A DNA stretch of 64,000 bases, taken from contig JACVCD010000006.1 in assembly GCA_016742275.1 (NCBI GenBank), positions 124,001 through 188,000 on the forward strand, in the 5' to 3' direction. Below, piece by piece: positions 34,435 to 43,852 of this stretch. Positions within the stretch are counted from its first letter, which is position 1. Each line of letters starts with the position of its first letter. Source of the DNA: Gemmatimonadaceae bacterium. GTDB taxonomy: Bacteria > Gemmatimonadota > Gemmatimonadetes > Gemmatimonadales > Gemmatimonadaceae. The position numbers and the translations under genes are program-made. The notes under the pieces are model-generated. The model was given only the letters and a program-made list of their open reading frames with translations, had not been told where the DNA came from and searched no databases.

Positions 34435-35990
34435 GCCGCGGCCCCCGTCATGTAAGGGCCGAGCAGTTCCGGTGTGCACTGTGAGGCAGGCAGTACGGCC
34501 ACGAACTTGCCGCCGTACATCACGGCCACTCGATCAGCGAGTGCCAGTACTTCCGGCAGATCGGCGCTGACGAGCAGAATGGCTTTGCCTGCGCTGCGTG
34601 CCGCACGCAGTTGTTCGTGAATGAATTCGATGGCACCCACGTCTACGCCACGCGTGGGCTGTGCGGCCAGCAGCACACGGAAATCACGACCCATTTCGCG
34701 GGCAATCACGATCTTTTGCTGATTGCCACCCGACAACGCGCGCGCCGCGAGATCAGGCAGCGGCGGACGAATATCGAATCGGGATACCTGATCCAACGCA
34801 TGTCGCGCGATACGTGCCTGATCAAGTCCGGCACGTGAGGAAAATCGATGTTGCTGGCCGAGGATGAGATTGTCGGCGATGGAGTAGTCGAGCACTAGGC
34901 CGCGGCGGTGACGATCCTCGGGGATGTGCGACAAACCGGAGTCAGCACGCTGGCGCACTGACATGCCTTCGAATGCCGTGCTCCCCAGAGTGATCGAACC
35001 ACTGCGCCAACCACGCAAACCGGCAATGGCTTCGAGTAGCTCGGTTTGCCCGTTGCCTTCCACGCCAGCCACACCCAGGATCTCACCGGCGTGTACATCG
35101 AAAGACAAACCGCTCACGGCCTGCGTGCCGCGATCCGATGTGACGTGCAGGTCCTTCACGGACAGCAGCACGGGGCCGCGTGACACGGGAGCCGCCTCAG
35201 CGTCGCCGCCCTCAAGCACCGCCCCCATTGCGTCGAGATGCAGATTGACATCGCGTCCGACCATGGCGCGCGCGATATCCCGCGGTGTGGTGCCGGCGGT
35301 CGCGAAGCGCGAGACTGTCGCGCCAGCGCGCATCACCGTGATGGCGTCGGATACGGCGATCACTTCATCGAGCTTGTGCGTGATCAGCACCACCGTGCCA
35401 CCGTCATCGCGCAGCGCGCGCAGCACACTCCAGAGTTCCTGCACTTCCGGCGGCGACAGCACGGCCGTGGGTTCGTCGAGAATGAGCACCTTGGCGCCGC
35501 GATAGAGCGCCTTGAGAATCTCGACACGCTGCGCTTCACCTACGGACAGGTCGGCCACCAGCGCACGCGGATCGACATGCAGTCCGCACTTGTGGCAGAG
35601 CGACTCCACTTCAATCACAGCGCGGTGGAGATCGACGCGCCATCCGTTCACGGGCTCGATGCCCAGCACCACGTTCTCTGCCACCGTGAGCGTGGGCACG
35701 AGCATGAAGTGCTGATGCACCATGCCCACACCCGCCGCAATTGCCTCGGTGGTCTTCCAACCGGTCACGTCGCGGCCATTCACCTGTACACGGCCATCAT
35801 CTGGCGCATACATGCCCGACAGCACCCGCATCAGCGTGCTTTTGCCCGCGCCATTTTCGCCAACCAGCGCGTGGATCTCGCCGCGCGGCACCTCGAGTGA
35901 CGCGTCGCGATTGGCGACCACACCACCAAAGGTCTTGACCACGCCGCTGATTTCGATGGCGAGTGGTGTCGTGACTCGCGGTGCGCTCAT
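34431..35990 (-). CDS. Nucleoside-type ABC transporter ATP-binding protein, two ABC domains (NupO/RnsB-like)
   Basis: 519 aa. The first ABC domain has GENGAGKST, the degenerate signature LSVGEAQRVEI and LILDEPTAVL; the second lacks a normal Walker A (GVEGNGQTEL) but has LSGGNQQK. That asymmetry is normal for sugar/nucleoside importers of this class. It powers the two permeases downstream. Its start overlaps the BMP gene stop by four bases. Confidence 0.94.
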   Translation of the reverse strand: MSAPRVTTPLAIEISGVVKTFGGVVANRDASLEVPRGEIHALVGENGAGKSTLMRVLSGMYAPDDGRVQVNGRDVTGWKTTEAIAAGVGMVHQHFMLVPTLTVAENVVLGIEPVNGWRVDLHRAVIEVESLCHKCGLHVDPRALVADLSVGEAQRVEILKALYRGAKVLILDEPTAVLSPPEVQELWSVLRALRDDGGTVVLITHKLDEVIAVSDAITVMRAGATVSRFATAGTTPRDIARAMVGRDVNLHLDAMGAVLEGGDAEAAPVSRGPVLLSVKDLHVTSDRGTQAVSGLSFDVHAGEILGVAGVEGNGQTELLEAIAGLRGWRSGSITLGSTAFEGMSVRQRADSGLSHIPEDRHRRGLVLDYSIADNLILGQQHRFSSRAGLDQARIARHALDQVSRFDIRPPLPDLAARALSGGNQQKIVIAREMGRDFRVLLAAQPTRGVDVGAIEFIHEQLRAARSAGKAILLVSADLPEVLALADRVAVMYGGKFVAVLPASQCTPELLGPYMTGAAA

Positions 35991-37036
35991 TTCGATCCCT
36001 CACGCGTCGACGGCACCACGATGCGTCCGGCAATGATCTCGACCGTCAACGCATCCAGTTTCGTGCGCACCGAATCCGGAATCATCGCGCGATTGTTGTC
36101 GTCGTACACGTAGCCCACACCCTTCTCGGCCAGACCGAATTGCTGAATGCCACCAGTGAATGTGCCTTCCTTCACGGCCTTCACCGCCTGAAACACCGAT
36201 TCATCGATGCCCTTCACCATACTGGTGAGAATGAATCCGGGGGCTTCGCTGTACTGATCAGCGTCCACACCGATGGCGAGCTTGCGCGCTGTGCGCGCGG
36301 CTTCGAACACGCCAAGACCCGTGGAGCCCGAGGCGTGGAAGATCACGTTCACGCCCTGGTTGTACATGGCGAGCGCCATTTCCTTGCCGCGGCCCGGATT
36401 GCGAAAGGCTTCCGGCGTCACGCCGGCATAGTTGGCGATGACCTGACAGTCGGGGCAGACGTGATGCACACCAGCGCGAAATCCCGCCTCGAACTTGTGA
36501 ATGAGCGCGATGTCCATGCCGCCCACAAAGCCGACCTTCTTGCTGTTGCCCACCATGGCCGACAGTGCGCCCACGAGGAACGAGCCTTCTTCCTCGCGGA
36601 ACTTGAGTGCCTTGAGATTGGTCGGCAGCGGCAACGGATTGCCCGCATCGTCGCTCGGCACTGAGAGATCCACATCCGCAAAGCGGATGTTCGGATACTC
36701 CTTGGCCAGCGTAAGGATGTCATCGGTGAAGATGAAACCGACACCGATCACGAGGTCCATGCCCTCGGCGGCCAAAAGACGGAGGCCCGCCTCACGATCG
36801 GATCCTTCGCCGGGTTCGATGTAGGTGACGCGCGCGCCAAGATCCCGGGCGGCGCGTTCGCCACCCAGATAGGCACCATCATTGAATGACTTGTCGCCGC
36901 GCCCACCGACATCGAATACGATGCCGACATCGAGGCCTTCGGTGGTATCGGTGACCGTGGCTCCCGAGGGGCGGACGGTCAGCAGGGCGACGTGGGCGAG
37001 GAGGAGCGCCCCGATCAGGAGGAGGGTACGACGCAT
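35987..37036 (-). CDS. BMP-family substrate-binding protein (nucleoside importer)
   Basis: 349 aa with an N-terminal signal or membrane anchor (LLLIGALLLAHVALL); no lipobox is seen, unlike many Bmp lipoproteins. Family stretches are GIVFDVGGRGDKSFNDGAY, KKVGFVGGMDIALIHKFEAGF, VNVIFHASGSTGLGVFEA and AIGVDADQY. It captures purine or other nucleosides in the periplasm for the ABC importer encoded by the next three genes. It is the first gene of that operon. Confidence 0.93.
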   Translation of the reverse strand: MRRTLLLIGALLLAHVALLTVRPSGATVTDTTEGLDVGIVFDVGGRGDKSFNDGAYLGGERAARDLGARVTYIEPGEGSDREAGLRLLAAEGMDLVIGVGFIFTDDILTLAKEYPNIRFADVDLSVPSDDAGNPLPLPTNLKALKFREEEGSFLVGALSAMVGNSKKVGFVGGMDIALIHKFEAGFRAGVHHVCPDCQVIANYAGVTPEAFRNPGRGKEMALAMYNQGVNVIFHASGSTGLGVFEAARTARKLAIGVDADQYSEAPGFILTSMVKGIDESVFQAVKAVKEGTFTGGIQQFGLAEKGVGYVYDDNNRAMIPDSVRTKLDALTVEIIAGRIVVPSTREGSK

Positions 37037-37094
37037 GACCCCGAAGGTTCGCCGCTGGACCCCTGATCGGGAAGACCCTGTGTTCGTGTCGCGC

Positions 37095-38330
37095 CTATCG
37101 CGTGACGGGCGTAGCGCGCCAGAGCCCGTTCAGCATGTCGCTGGCGAAAAAGCCGCTGGACGACCAGTGCACACCCCAGACATAGACCGATCCGCCGCCG
37201 CCCCCCGTGTAGGCGGCCTTTTCGCGTCCCATGCGCGCCAGATCGCAGCGCCCGTCGCTGGTACGCTGCGCAGCCGTGCAACTCGAGAGATCTCCGCGAA
37301 TGTCGAGCACCCGCACACCGGCGTTGTAATACGCGACGTAGGCAAAGCCATTTGCCTCGTCTACGGAAAAATTGTGCGTACCAGCGCCCGGAACGCTGTA
37401 TACCGCCACGGCGCGCGGATTGGCGAGATCTGACACGTCCACCACATGCACGTCACCGCTGCTGGCTGAGCCAATAACGCCCGGCCCTTCTTGACCCACC
37501 AGCAGCCAGCGCTTCGAGCCATTGGAGGGATCGTGCACCCACCAGGCGTTGTGCGCCTGTCCGCCCACGGTATTGGCGCGACCAATAAGCCGCGGCGACT
37601 GCACACTGCCACCACGTGCACCGATATCCCAGATGCCCACACCATCATTCCAGTCGGCCGTGAACAGCAGACCGTCACGAACGAACACGTCATGCACGAA
37701 CGGATTACCCATCTCCTGCGACCACACTGTACGCGGATTGCGCGGATCGCTGAGATCGAGCACAACGAGACGGGCCGGTACGCCATTGGCGGGGTCGACG
37801 GCGCAAAATGCGTACAGCACACCATTCACTCGCGCGAGTTCGGCTGTATGCACACCAAACCGAAGCTCACCTCCGGTTGTGCGCACGAGTAGCTGTGGTG
37901 CGCGTGGGTTGGCCATGCTGTAGAGCGCAATACCACCATTCGGATTGGACTCGATGGCGACGAGCATGAGCGACCCATCATCCGCGACCTGTATATCACC
38001 GGTGGTGGTGGCGTTGGACACGATAAGGCTGTCCACCAATCGCGGTTGCGTGGCGCTCACATCCCAGATCTTGATGGCATTGCCGCGGTTGATACCGCGT
38101 GTGCCCCACGTAGACGTATACGCGGTGGAGCCTCGCACCCAGAGCTCGGCGGTGTAGCGCTCGGGTACGTTGCCAATGCCCAGGTGGGTCAGAGAGCCGC
38201 TACCTGTAGGCGGACCCGTCGGTGGCGGCGTACCGTCATCCGCATTCTCGTCACCGCCCGAGCAGGCGCTGGCCAGGCACGTGGCGAGAGCGACAAATGC
38301 GACGCTACTCCGGAAAAACCGACGTGTCAT
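37095..38330 (-). CDS. LVIVD-repeat lipoprotein (beta-propeller)
   Basis: 411 aa. The signal peptide ends LATCLASACSGGD, giving a lipidated Cys near residue 23, then a Pro/Gly/Asp-rich linker. Repeats such as AIKIWDVSATQPRLVDSL, RLVVLDLSDPRNPRTVW, DVHVVDVSDLANPRAVAVY and GVRVLDIRGDL are LVIVD type and imply a seven-bladed propeller on the cell surface or periplasmic face. Function unknown. Its start overlaps the stop of the upstream outer-membrane protein by four bases. Confidence 0.85.
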   Translation of the reverse strand: MTRRFFRSSVAFVALATCLASACSGGDENADDGTPPPTGPPTGSGSLTHLGIGNVPERYTAELWVRGSTAYTSTWGTRGINRGNAIKIWDVSATQPRLVDSLIVSNATTTGDIQVADDGSLMLVAIESNPNGGIALYSMANPRAPQLLVRTTGGELRFGVHTAELARVNGVLYAFCAVDPANGVPARLVVLDLSDPRNPRTVWSQEMGNPFVHDVFVRDGLLFTADWNDGVGIWDIGARGGSVQSPRLIGRANTVGGQAHNAWWVHDPSNGSKRWLLVGQEGPGVIGSASSGDVHVVDVSDLANPRAVAVYSVPGAGTHNFSVDEANGFAYVAYYNAGVRVLDIRGDLSSCTAAQRTSDGRCDLARMGREKAAYTGGGGGSVYVWGVHWSSSGFFASDMLNGLWRATPVTR

Positions 38331-39634
38331 TGTAGTTCAGGAGTGGATTTTGTCTGATGATGTCCGTGCGCAGCACTCGCACCGAGTCCATGCGCTGCAT
38401 CCAGTACACCATAGCGCCCCATACGGGATCGCATACTACCAACATGCCATCGTGTGCCAAGCGTCACGGACCATTGTGTGGCGTTGCCATAGAAAACCGA
38501 CGGTTGGAATACTGCCGGTTCACGGCGGGCCGCGGCGTGGGCGCGACCAATCTCCACGAACGGCTGCCACATGGATTTGGCCAGCGTGACGGTCGGAGCC
38601 GCTATGCGGGTCGATAGCACAGACCACCGTGTGACGCCTATGATCTGAAAATCGATGTGACCAGCGTTGGTGCGAAAGAGATCGAGCAATCGCTCGTTCT
38701 CTGGTCGCTCTGTTCGTTCGATACGTGTCGACCAGAGCCAACCATGCCAACCCACCGTGCCTTCGGCGAGCACGGATTCGAATCGGAACACGGACTGGCG
38801 GCCGAGGCCTTCATCTGTTCGCGCGTACTCCGCGAGACCACCAAGCCACTGTGGACCGGTGGTCGTGCCACCTGGTGTCCGCGCGTGACGAAGCGACGTA
38901 CTCCACTGCCGATGATCGAACGTACCACCCTGCGTGATACCGGGACTGCGCACGAATGCGTGACTGCCTTGCCACTCCCAGCCATCATGTGGCACAACTG
39001 TGAGACGAGTGGCGCGTGAGTCTCCGAAGCGAGACCACTGCGGCGCATTGAACGGTGATGTGGGTTCGTCGCCATTGAACCACCCATGCTCCAGCGTGAC
39101 CTGTCGCATACCGCGTGACCACTGCAGTGCGCCCAGTGCCTGCACACGCTCGATGATTTGCGCGTGATGATGATTGACCGGGTATTTCACGAACGGCCGC
39201 ACCATGGGGTCGTCGGTGCCGTAGGGTGTGAAACCGCGTCCGGCTGCGAGTGATGCGCGCCACCCACCACCAAGGACAGGTGTGGTTGCTGACACCATCG
39301 CTTCATGCACCAGCGTGTGAGGATGACGGCGATCGACATAGCCCTCGCCATACATCCCGGCATTCAATTCGCCGCGCTTCAACGTGTAGCCTTCAGCGTT
39401 GAGCGTGCCCGTGAATCGCAGTCCACCGAGTCCGACGGCTCCCATCAGCATGGGCTGTGTGAGATAGCCTTCGGTAAGTGCGCGTCCACTTACGGCGGGT
39501 GAGGCATGTGTGAGCACACCCACGGCCATCGCACCGAGCTCGGAGCGTAGCGTTTTCGTTTCTTGAGCAATACAAACGCCGAAGCTCGCCGGCAACATGC
39601 CCAGAAGGGCAGCACCAGCGAGCTTCCACGTCAC
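38327..39634 (-). CDS. Predicted outer-membrane beta-barrel protein, unknown function
   Basis: 435 aa from GTG 39634. The signal peptide ends at about SFGVCIAQETK. The body alternates strands rich in Trp/Tyr/Arg with glycine turns (LRFTGTLNAEGYTL, GWRASLAAGRGFTPYG, WQPFVEIGRAHA, WSVTLGTRWHVG), as in barrels. I do not recognise a family. The GTG start is chosen because it lies 14 bases after the upstream TPR gene's stop and is followed at once by a signal peptide. It is translationally coupled to the LVIVD lipoprotein gene, suggesting the two act together. Confidence 0.7.
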   Translation of the reverse strand: MTWKLAGAALLGMLPASFGVCIAQETKTLRSELGAMAVGVLTHASPAVSGRALTEGYLTQPMLMGAVGLGGLRFTGTLNAEGYTLKRGELNAGMYGEGYVDRRHPHTLVHEAMVSATTPVLGGGWRASLAAGRGFTPYGTDDPMVRPFVKYPVNHHHAQIIERVQALGALQWSRGMRQVTLEHGWFNGDEPTSPFNAPQWSRFGDSRATRLTVVPHDGWEWQGSHAFVRSPGITQGGTFDHRQWSTSLRHARTPGGTTTGPQWLGGLAEYARTDEGLGRQSVFRFESVLAEGTVGWHGWLWSTRIERTERPENERLLDLFRTNAGHIDFQIIGVTRWSVLSTRIAAPTVTLAKSMWQPFVEIGRAHAAARREPAVFQPSVFYGNATQWSVTLGTRWHVGSMRSRMGRYGVLDAAHGLGASAAHGHHQTKSTPELQ

Positions 39635-39647
39635 GCTTACAGAATCC

Positions 39648-41162
39648 TTACTTGATGGGCTTGTAGCGATACCCGTAGATCTTGTCGCCAGCACCCTTGA
39701 AGGAGACTTCCTTCTTCGCACCCTTCTTGATCGGGCCCGACTGTTCGGTTGCCGTGGCCACGACATTGCCGGCCTGGTCGAGGAACTCCACCGTGACCGA
39801 GTAGTTGCCGTCGGCCGCAGCGACCTGCTCGAGCGCAAGCTGCAGCGTCGAGTTGGCACCGCCACGCGAGAAGCCCGTCACGTCCACCTTGACCGGAAGG
39901 CCTTCAGCGATCGTGTTGTACTTCACGAGCGTATCCGTCCACGCCTTCTTCTCCGCCGGCGCCTTGGCGTTCTTGCCGAGACCCTGCGCCGCATACGCAA
40001 ACATCATCCATGCGTCGTAGTTGTTCGGATCGATTTCAACGAGCTTCTTCGACGGTGCAAACATCTCGTTGAACTTCTCGAGGCCGTAGTACGTCGCTGC
40101 CAGATTGCGGAGACCATCGCGGCTGGTCGGATTCTTCTTCACGGCTTCTTCGAACAGCTTCACCGCATCAGCGTTCTTGTTGGCGCGCGTGGCAATCACA
40201 CCACCCATCGTAAGCGTGATGTCGTTGGCCTTGTCCGGCGCGCTCAGGAGACCCGCGTACACCTGCGAGATGTTCGCCGTGTCCTTGGCCAGCGTGAGGG
40301 CATCCGCCCATCCGTTGTACAGATTGGCAGCATCCGGGCTCTCCGGATTCGCTTCGAGCGTCGCCTTGAAGGCTTCCGCGGCTTCCTTGGCCAGCGTCTG
40401 CTGTTCGGCGCCCTGCGCACCACTCGCCAGTTCCAGCTTGGTCATGGCGACATAGTACAGCGAGCCGTTCTTGAGGTCGCGATACGAGGTGTCGCTTCCC
40501 GCGAACTGGACCACATGGCCCCAGTGCAGCACGGCCGTCTTCTTGTCGTTGCGCGCGTTAGCCACGTTGGCCAGCACATAGTGCGGGTACGGGCTTTCAC
40601 CGCTCAGCTTCATCGACGACTTGGCATAGTATTCGGCCGAGTCGAGCTTGCCGCCGTTGGACGCGCTGAGTGCAGCCTGCGTCATAGCCAGCCACGCTTC
40701 GTTCTGACGCAGATCCTTCACGTCGCCCGCGCATTCGGGCGCAGCAGCCGTCATCGCCTTGAACGACTTGTCGAGACCATCGACGATGTCATACGGCTCG
40801 GCCGGATTGGTCACGAAACCAATCGATCCGCGCGTCGGTGTGGGGCCAACACCCGGCTCCACGGCCCACATCACGAGGGCCTGCGAGAGCATGTAGTTGT
40901 AACCCAACGGATTCTTGGCGAAGCGCTCCGGCTTCGTATCCAGTTCTTTGAGAACAGCCGTGAGGACCTTCTTGCGGTCGTCCGGATTCTGCGCCGTCTT
41001 GGCGCGCTGGAACGCCAGCGACTGCATGGCGAGTTCCTTCGGGTTGTTCGGGTCGATGGAGCAGGCGGCCGAAACCCCACCAGGCTGCGCGGCACTGATG
41101 GCCGGGAGCATCAGGGTAGCAGTCGCAGCAGCCATGGCACCGGCCATGAACGTCAGACGCAT
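39648..41162 (-). CDS. Exported TPR protein
   Basis: 504 aa. The signal peptide is MRLTFMAGAMAAATATLMLPAISAAQ. TPR units cover about 40-400, for example around SAEYYAKSSMKLSGESPYPHY, EAFKATLEANPESPDAANLY, VKLFEEAVKKNPTSRDGL and PSKKLVEIDPNNYDAWMM. The C-terminal 100 residues form a beta-rich domain (VDVTGFSRGGANSTLQLALEQ) resembling FxLYD-type modules. It is probably periplasmic. No enzyme motif is seen. It is divergent from nadB. Confidence 0.85.
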   Translation of the reverse strand: MRLTFMAGAMAAATATLMLPAISAAQPGGVSAACSIDPNNPKELAMQSLAFQRAKTAQNPDDRKKVLTAVLKELDTKPERFAKNPLGYNYMLSQALVMWAVEPGVGPTPTRGSIGFVTNPAEPYDIVDGLDKSFKAMTAAAPECAGDVKDLRQNEAWLAMTQAALSASNGGKLDSAEYYAKSSMKLSGESPYPHYVLANVANARNDKKTAVLHWGHVVQFAGSDTSYRDLKNGSLYYVAMTKLELASGAQGAEQQTLAKEAAEAFKATLEANPESPDAANLYNGWADALTLAKDTANISQVYAGLLSAPDKANDITLTMGGVIATRANKNADAVKLFEEAVKKNPTSRDGLRNLAATYYGLEKFNEMFAPSKKLVEIDPNNYDAWMMFAYAAQGLGKNAKAPAEKKAWTDTLVKYNTIAEGLPVKVDVTGFSRGGANSTLQLALEQVAAADGNYSVTVEFLDQAGNVVATATEQSGPIKKGAKKEVSFKGAGDKIYGYRYKPIK

Positions 41163-41238
41163 GACGAATCCTCTAGAAGCGGAGAGAAGCGGTAAACAAC
41201 GGGCGAGCCTGACCGCAGGGCGGGCAGGGGTTCAGTTG

Positions 41239-41253
41239 AGGACGTAATGTCCT
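41239..41253. promoter_or_regulatory. Palindrome upstream of nadB, candidate operator
   Basis: AGGAC (41239-41243) and GTCCT (41249-41253) flank GTAAT, 15 bases before the nadB ATG. The site lies in the divergent gap between the TPR gene and the NAD operon. A regulator of NAD synthesis could bind it, but it does not match a consensus I know. Confidence 0.3.
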
Positions 41254-41268
41254 TTGATTGAAACTACT

Positions 41269-42792
41269 ATGACCGACCGGATCCGCACGCGGTTCCTTGT
41301 CATCGGCAGTGGAGTGGCCGGATTGCATGCCGCCTGGCGTGCTTCCGCCCACGGTCCGGTGACGGTGCTCACAAAACGCACGTTGTTCGACTCCGCCACC
41401 GCCTACGCGCAGGGGGGGATCGCCGCCGCCTTGGGGGCGGGGGATTCTCCTGAACTGCACCGGGAGGATACGCTTGCCGCCGGCGCGGCGCTGTGCGACC
41501 GGGAGGCAGTGCAGGTCCTGGTGGAGGAAGGGCCGGCCCGCGTCCGCGAATTGCAGGCCGCCGGTGCCCGCTTCGATCTGGACCCCGACGGGGACTTCAA
41601 GCTGGGCAAGGAAGCTGCCCACTCGCGTCACCGTATTGTGCACGCCCACGGCGACCAGACAGGTGCCGAAGTCGCGCGCACGCTGGTGGAGAAGGTACGT
41701 GAGTCGTCTGCCATCACCGTGCGCGAAACGGCTCGTGTTCTTGACCTGTTACTGGTGCGGGACGAAAGCGGTGTACAGTGTGCCGGAGTGCGTGCGTCCA
41801 TCGCCGGGCGCCCGGTTGAGATCGTTGCCGACGCCACGGTGATCGCGACCGGCGGCTGCGGCCAGATCTTCCGATACACCACCAATCCGCAGGTGGCCAC
41901 TGGGGACGGATTTGCCATCGCGCACCGCGCTGGTGCCCGATTGGCCGACATGGAATTCGTGCAGTTCCATCCCACGGCGCTCGACACACCGGAAAATCCG
42001 CTCGTCCTGATCTCCGAGGCGGTTCGTGGCGAAGGGGCCGTTCTGCTCAACGCCCGTGGTCAGCGGTTCATGCGCAAGCGCCATCGACTGGCTGAGCTTG
42101 CCCCGCGCGATGTGGTGGCGCGTGAGATCTTCCGTGAGCAACAGGCTACCGGACGAGTGTTTCTCGACGCCACCAAGCTGGGTGCAGGATTCCGCGATCG
42201 ATTCCCGGGCATCTATCAGTTGTGCCGTGCCCGTGGTATCGACCCGACCTGCGAACCGATTCCGGTCATTCCGGCTGCCCACTACATGATGGGTGGTATC
42301 GTGACCGACCTGGCGGGACGCTCGAGTATTCCGCGGCTCTATGCCGTGGGCGAAGTGGCGCGCACCGGGGTACATGGAGCGAACCGTCTGGCGTCGAACT
42401 CGCTACTTGAAGGGCTGGTTTTTGCGGAACGGGTGGCGCGCGACATGCTCGACACTCCGGAGAACTTGCCGGAGCCACCGATGGAGACCTGGGCTGTGCC
42501 GCCTCTCGACGATCGTGGCGCCGCGCAGGTGGCCGCCGACGAGGTTCGGCAGGTCATGTGGGACTTTGCCAGTATCGCGAGAACAGCCGCCGGCCTGCGC
42601 CGGTGTCTGGCTGCACTCGAACAGTTGGGAGAACGACTCACGCCCGGCGCCACCGAAGAACGCAATCTCCACACAACAGCGACGCTCGTGGCTGAAGCCG
42701 CACTCATGCGCAAGGAGTCGCGTGGAGGCCACTTCCGGAGCGATTTTCCCAAGACCCGCCGTAAATGGCAGGGTCGGCACATCACTTGGTAG
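41269..42792 (+). CDS. nadB: L-aspartate oxidase
   Basis: 507 aa. FAD-binding GSGVAG lies at residues 13-18, followed by the family motifs TAYAQGGIAAALG, EAAHSRHRIVHAHGDQTG, ATGGCGQIF, EFVQFHPTAL, ISEAVRGEGA, PAAHYMMGGI and GVHGANRLASNSLLEG. It oxidises L-aspartate to iminoaspartate, the first step of de novo NAD synthesis. I chose ATG 41269; a TTG five codons upstream is possible. nadA follows after 52 bases. Confidence 0.96.
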   Translation: MTDRIRTRFLVIGSGVAGLHAAWRASAHGPVTVLTKRTLFDSATAYAQGGIAAALGAGDSPELHREDTLAAGAALCDREAVQVLVEEGPARVRELQAAGARFDLDPDGDFKLGKEAAHSRHRIVHAHGDQTGAEVARTLVEKVRESSAITVRETARVLDLLLVRDESGVQCAGVRASIAGRPVEIVADATVIATGGCGQIFRYTTNPQVATGDGFAIAHRAGARLADMEFVQFHPTALDTPENPLVLISEAVRGEGAVLLNARGQRFMRKRHRLAELAPRDVVAREIFREQQATGRVFLDATKLGAGFRDRFPGIYQLCRARGIDPTCEPIPVIPAAHYMMGGIVTDLAGRSSIPRLYAVGEVARTGVHGANRLASNSLLEGLVFAERVARDMLDTPENLPEPPMETWAVPPLDDRGAAQVAADEVRQVMWDFASIARTAAGLRRCLAALEQLGERLTPGATEERNLHTTATLVAEAALMRKESRGGHFRSDFPKTRRKWQGRHITW

Positions 42793-42844
42793 GCACCTGG
42801 TGGTAGTCACCCGGTAACCGACCTCGCAGGGTTCTCATTTTTTC

Positions 42845-43852
42845 ATGACGATACTCGAAGCGCATTACGATCCCGCTCTCGCTGCAGAGATCCGCGAACT
42901 CGCCAAGGCAAAGAACGCGGTCATTCTCGCCCACAACTACGAACGTCCGGAAATTCAGGACGTCGCGGACTATGTGGGCGACTCGCTCGGTCTCTCGCGC
43001 GAAGCCGCCAGCACCGATGCCGATGTCATCGTGTTCTGCGGTGTGCACTTCATGGCGGAAACGGCGGCCATTCTGTCGCCTACCAAGACCGTGCTGCTGC
43101 CGGATCTGGCGGCCGGCTGTTCACTCGCCAGCACCATCGACGCCGCACAGCTGCGCGCGTGGAAGGCCGAGCACCCAGGTGCGATTGTGGTGTCGTATGT
43201 GAACACCACTGCCGAAGTGAAGGCAGAGAGCGACTATTGCTGCACGTCGGGCAACGCGGTGGAAGTCATCAACGCCATTCCACGCGACAAGGAAATTCTT
43301 TTCCTTCCCGACATGTTCCTCGGCGCGCACGTGCGCCGCGAAACGGGGCGCGACAACATCCATGTGTGGATGGGCGAGTGTCATGTGCATGCGGGTATCG
43401 ATCCCGAGCACATCTCGCGTACGCGGGCGCAGCATCCGGGTGCGGAATTCCTCATTCACCCTGAATGCGGTTGTGCCACGCCGGTTGTGGAAGCCATCAG
43501 CGCTGGTGCGGTGGACAAGGAGAACGTGCACATCCTGTCCACGGAAGGCATGATCAAGCGCCCGCAGCAGACGGAGCAGGACACGTTCATCGTGGCCACG
43601 GAAATCGGCATTCTGCATCGTCTGCGCCGCGAGAATCCCAACAAGCGCTTCATTGCTGCAAATGATCGCGCGCAGTGCACGTACATGAAGGTCACCACGC
43701 TCGAGAAGGTGCGCGACGCGCTCGAGTACATGCAACATCCCATCACCGTACCGGTTGCCGTGGCTGCACGTGCCCGCAAGGCCATCGAGCGTATGGTCGC
43801 CATCGGTGGATCAGGTCCCAGCCCGTTTGGTCCAGAGGATCCCGGCGAATGA
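42845..43852 (+). CDS. nadA: Quinolinate synthase
   Basis: 335 aa. It condenses iminoaspartate with dihydroxyacetone phosphate to quinolinate using a [4Fe-4S] cluster. The expected three ligands are present at Cys92 (AAGCSLAS), Cys208 (HPECGC) and Cys278 (AQCTYMK), with the pseudo-repeat motifs HNYERPEIQDVADYVGDSL and YVNTTAEVKAESDYCC. The stop overlaps the nadC start as ATGA, so the operon is coupled. Confidence 0.97.
   Translation: MTILEAHYDPALAAEIRELAKAKNAVILAHNYERPEIQDVADYVGDSLGLSREAASTDADVIVFCGVHFMAETAAILSPTKTVLLPDLAAGCSLASTIDAAQLRAWKAEHPGAIVVSYVNTTAEVKAESDYCCTSGNAVEVINAIPRDKEILFLPDMFLGAHVRRETGRDNIHVWMGECHVHAGIDPEHISRTRAQHPGAEFLIHPECGCATPVVEAISAGAVDKENVHILSTEGMIKRPQQTEQDTFIVATEIGILHRLRRENPNKRFIAANDRAQCTYMKVTTLEKVRDALEYMQHPITVPVAVAARARKAIERMVAIGGSGPSPFGPEDPGE

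Noticed and set aside
39597-41195. 532-codon plus-strand frame
   Set aside because: It is antisense to the exported TPR protein. Its Arg/His-rich composition is a by-product of codon bias.
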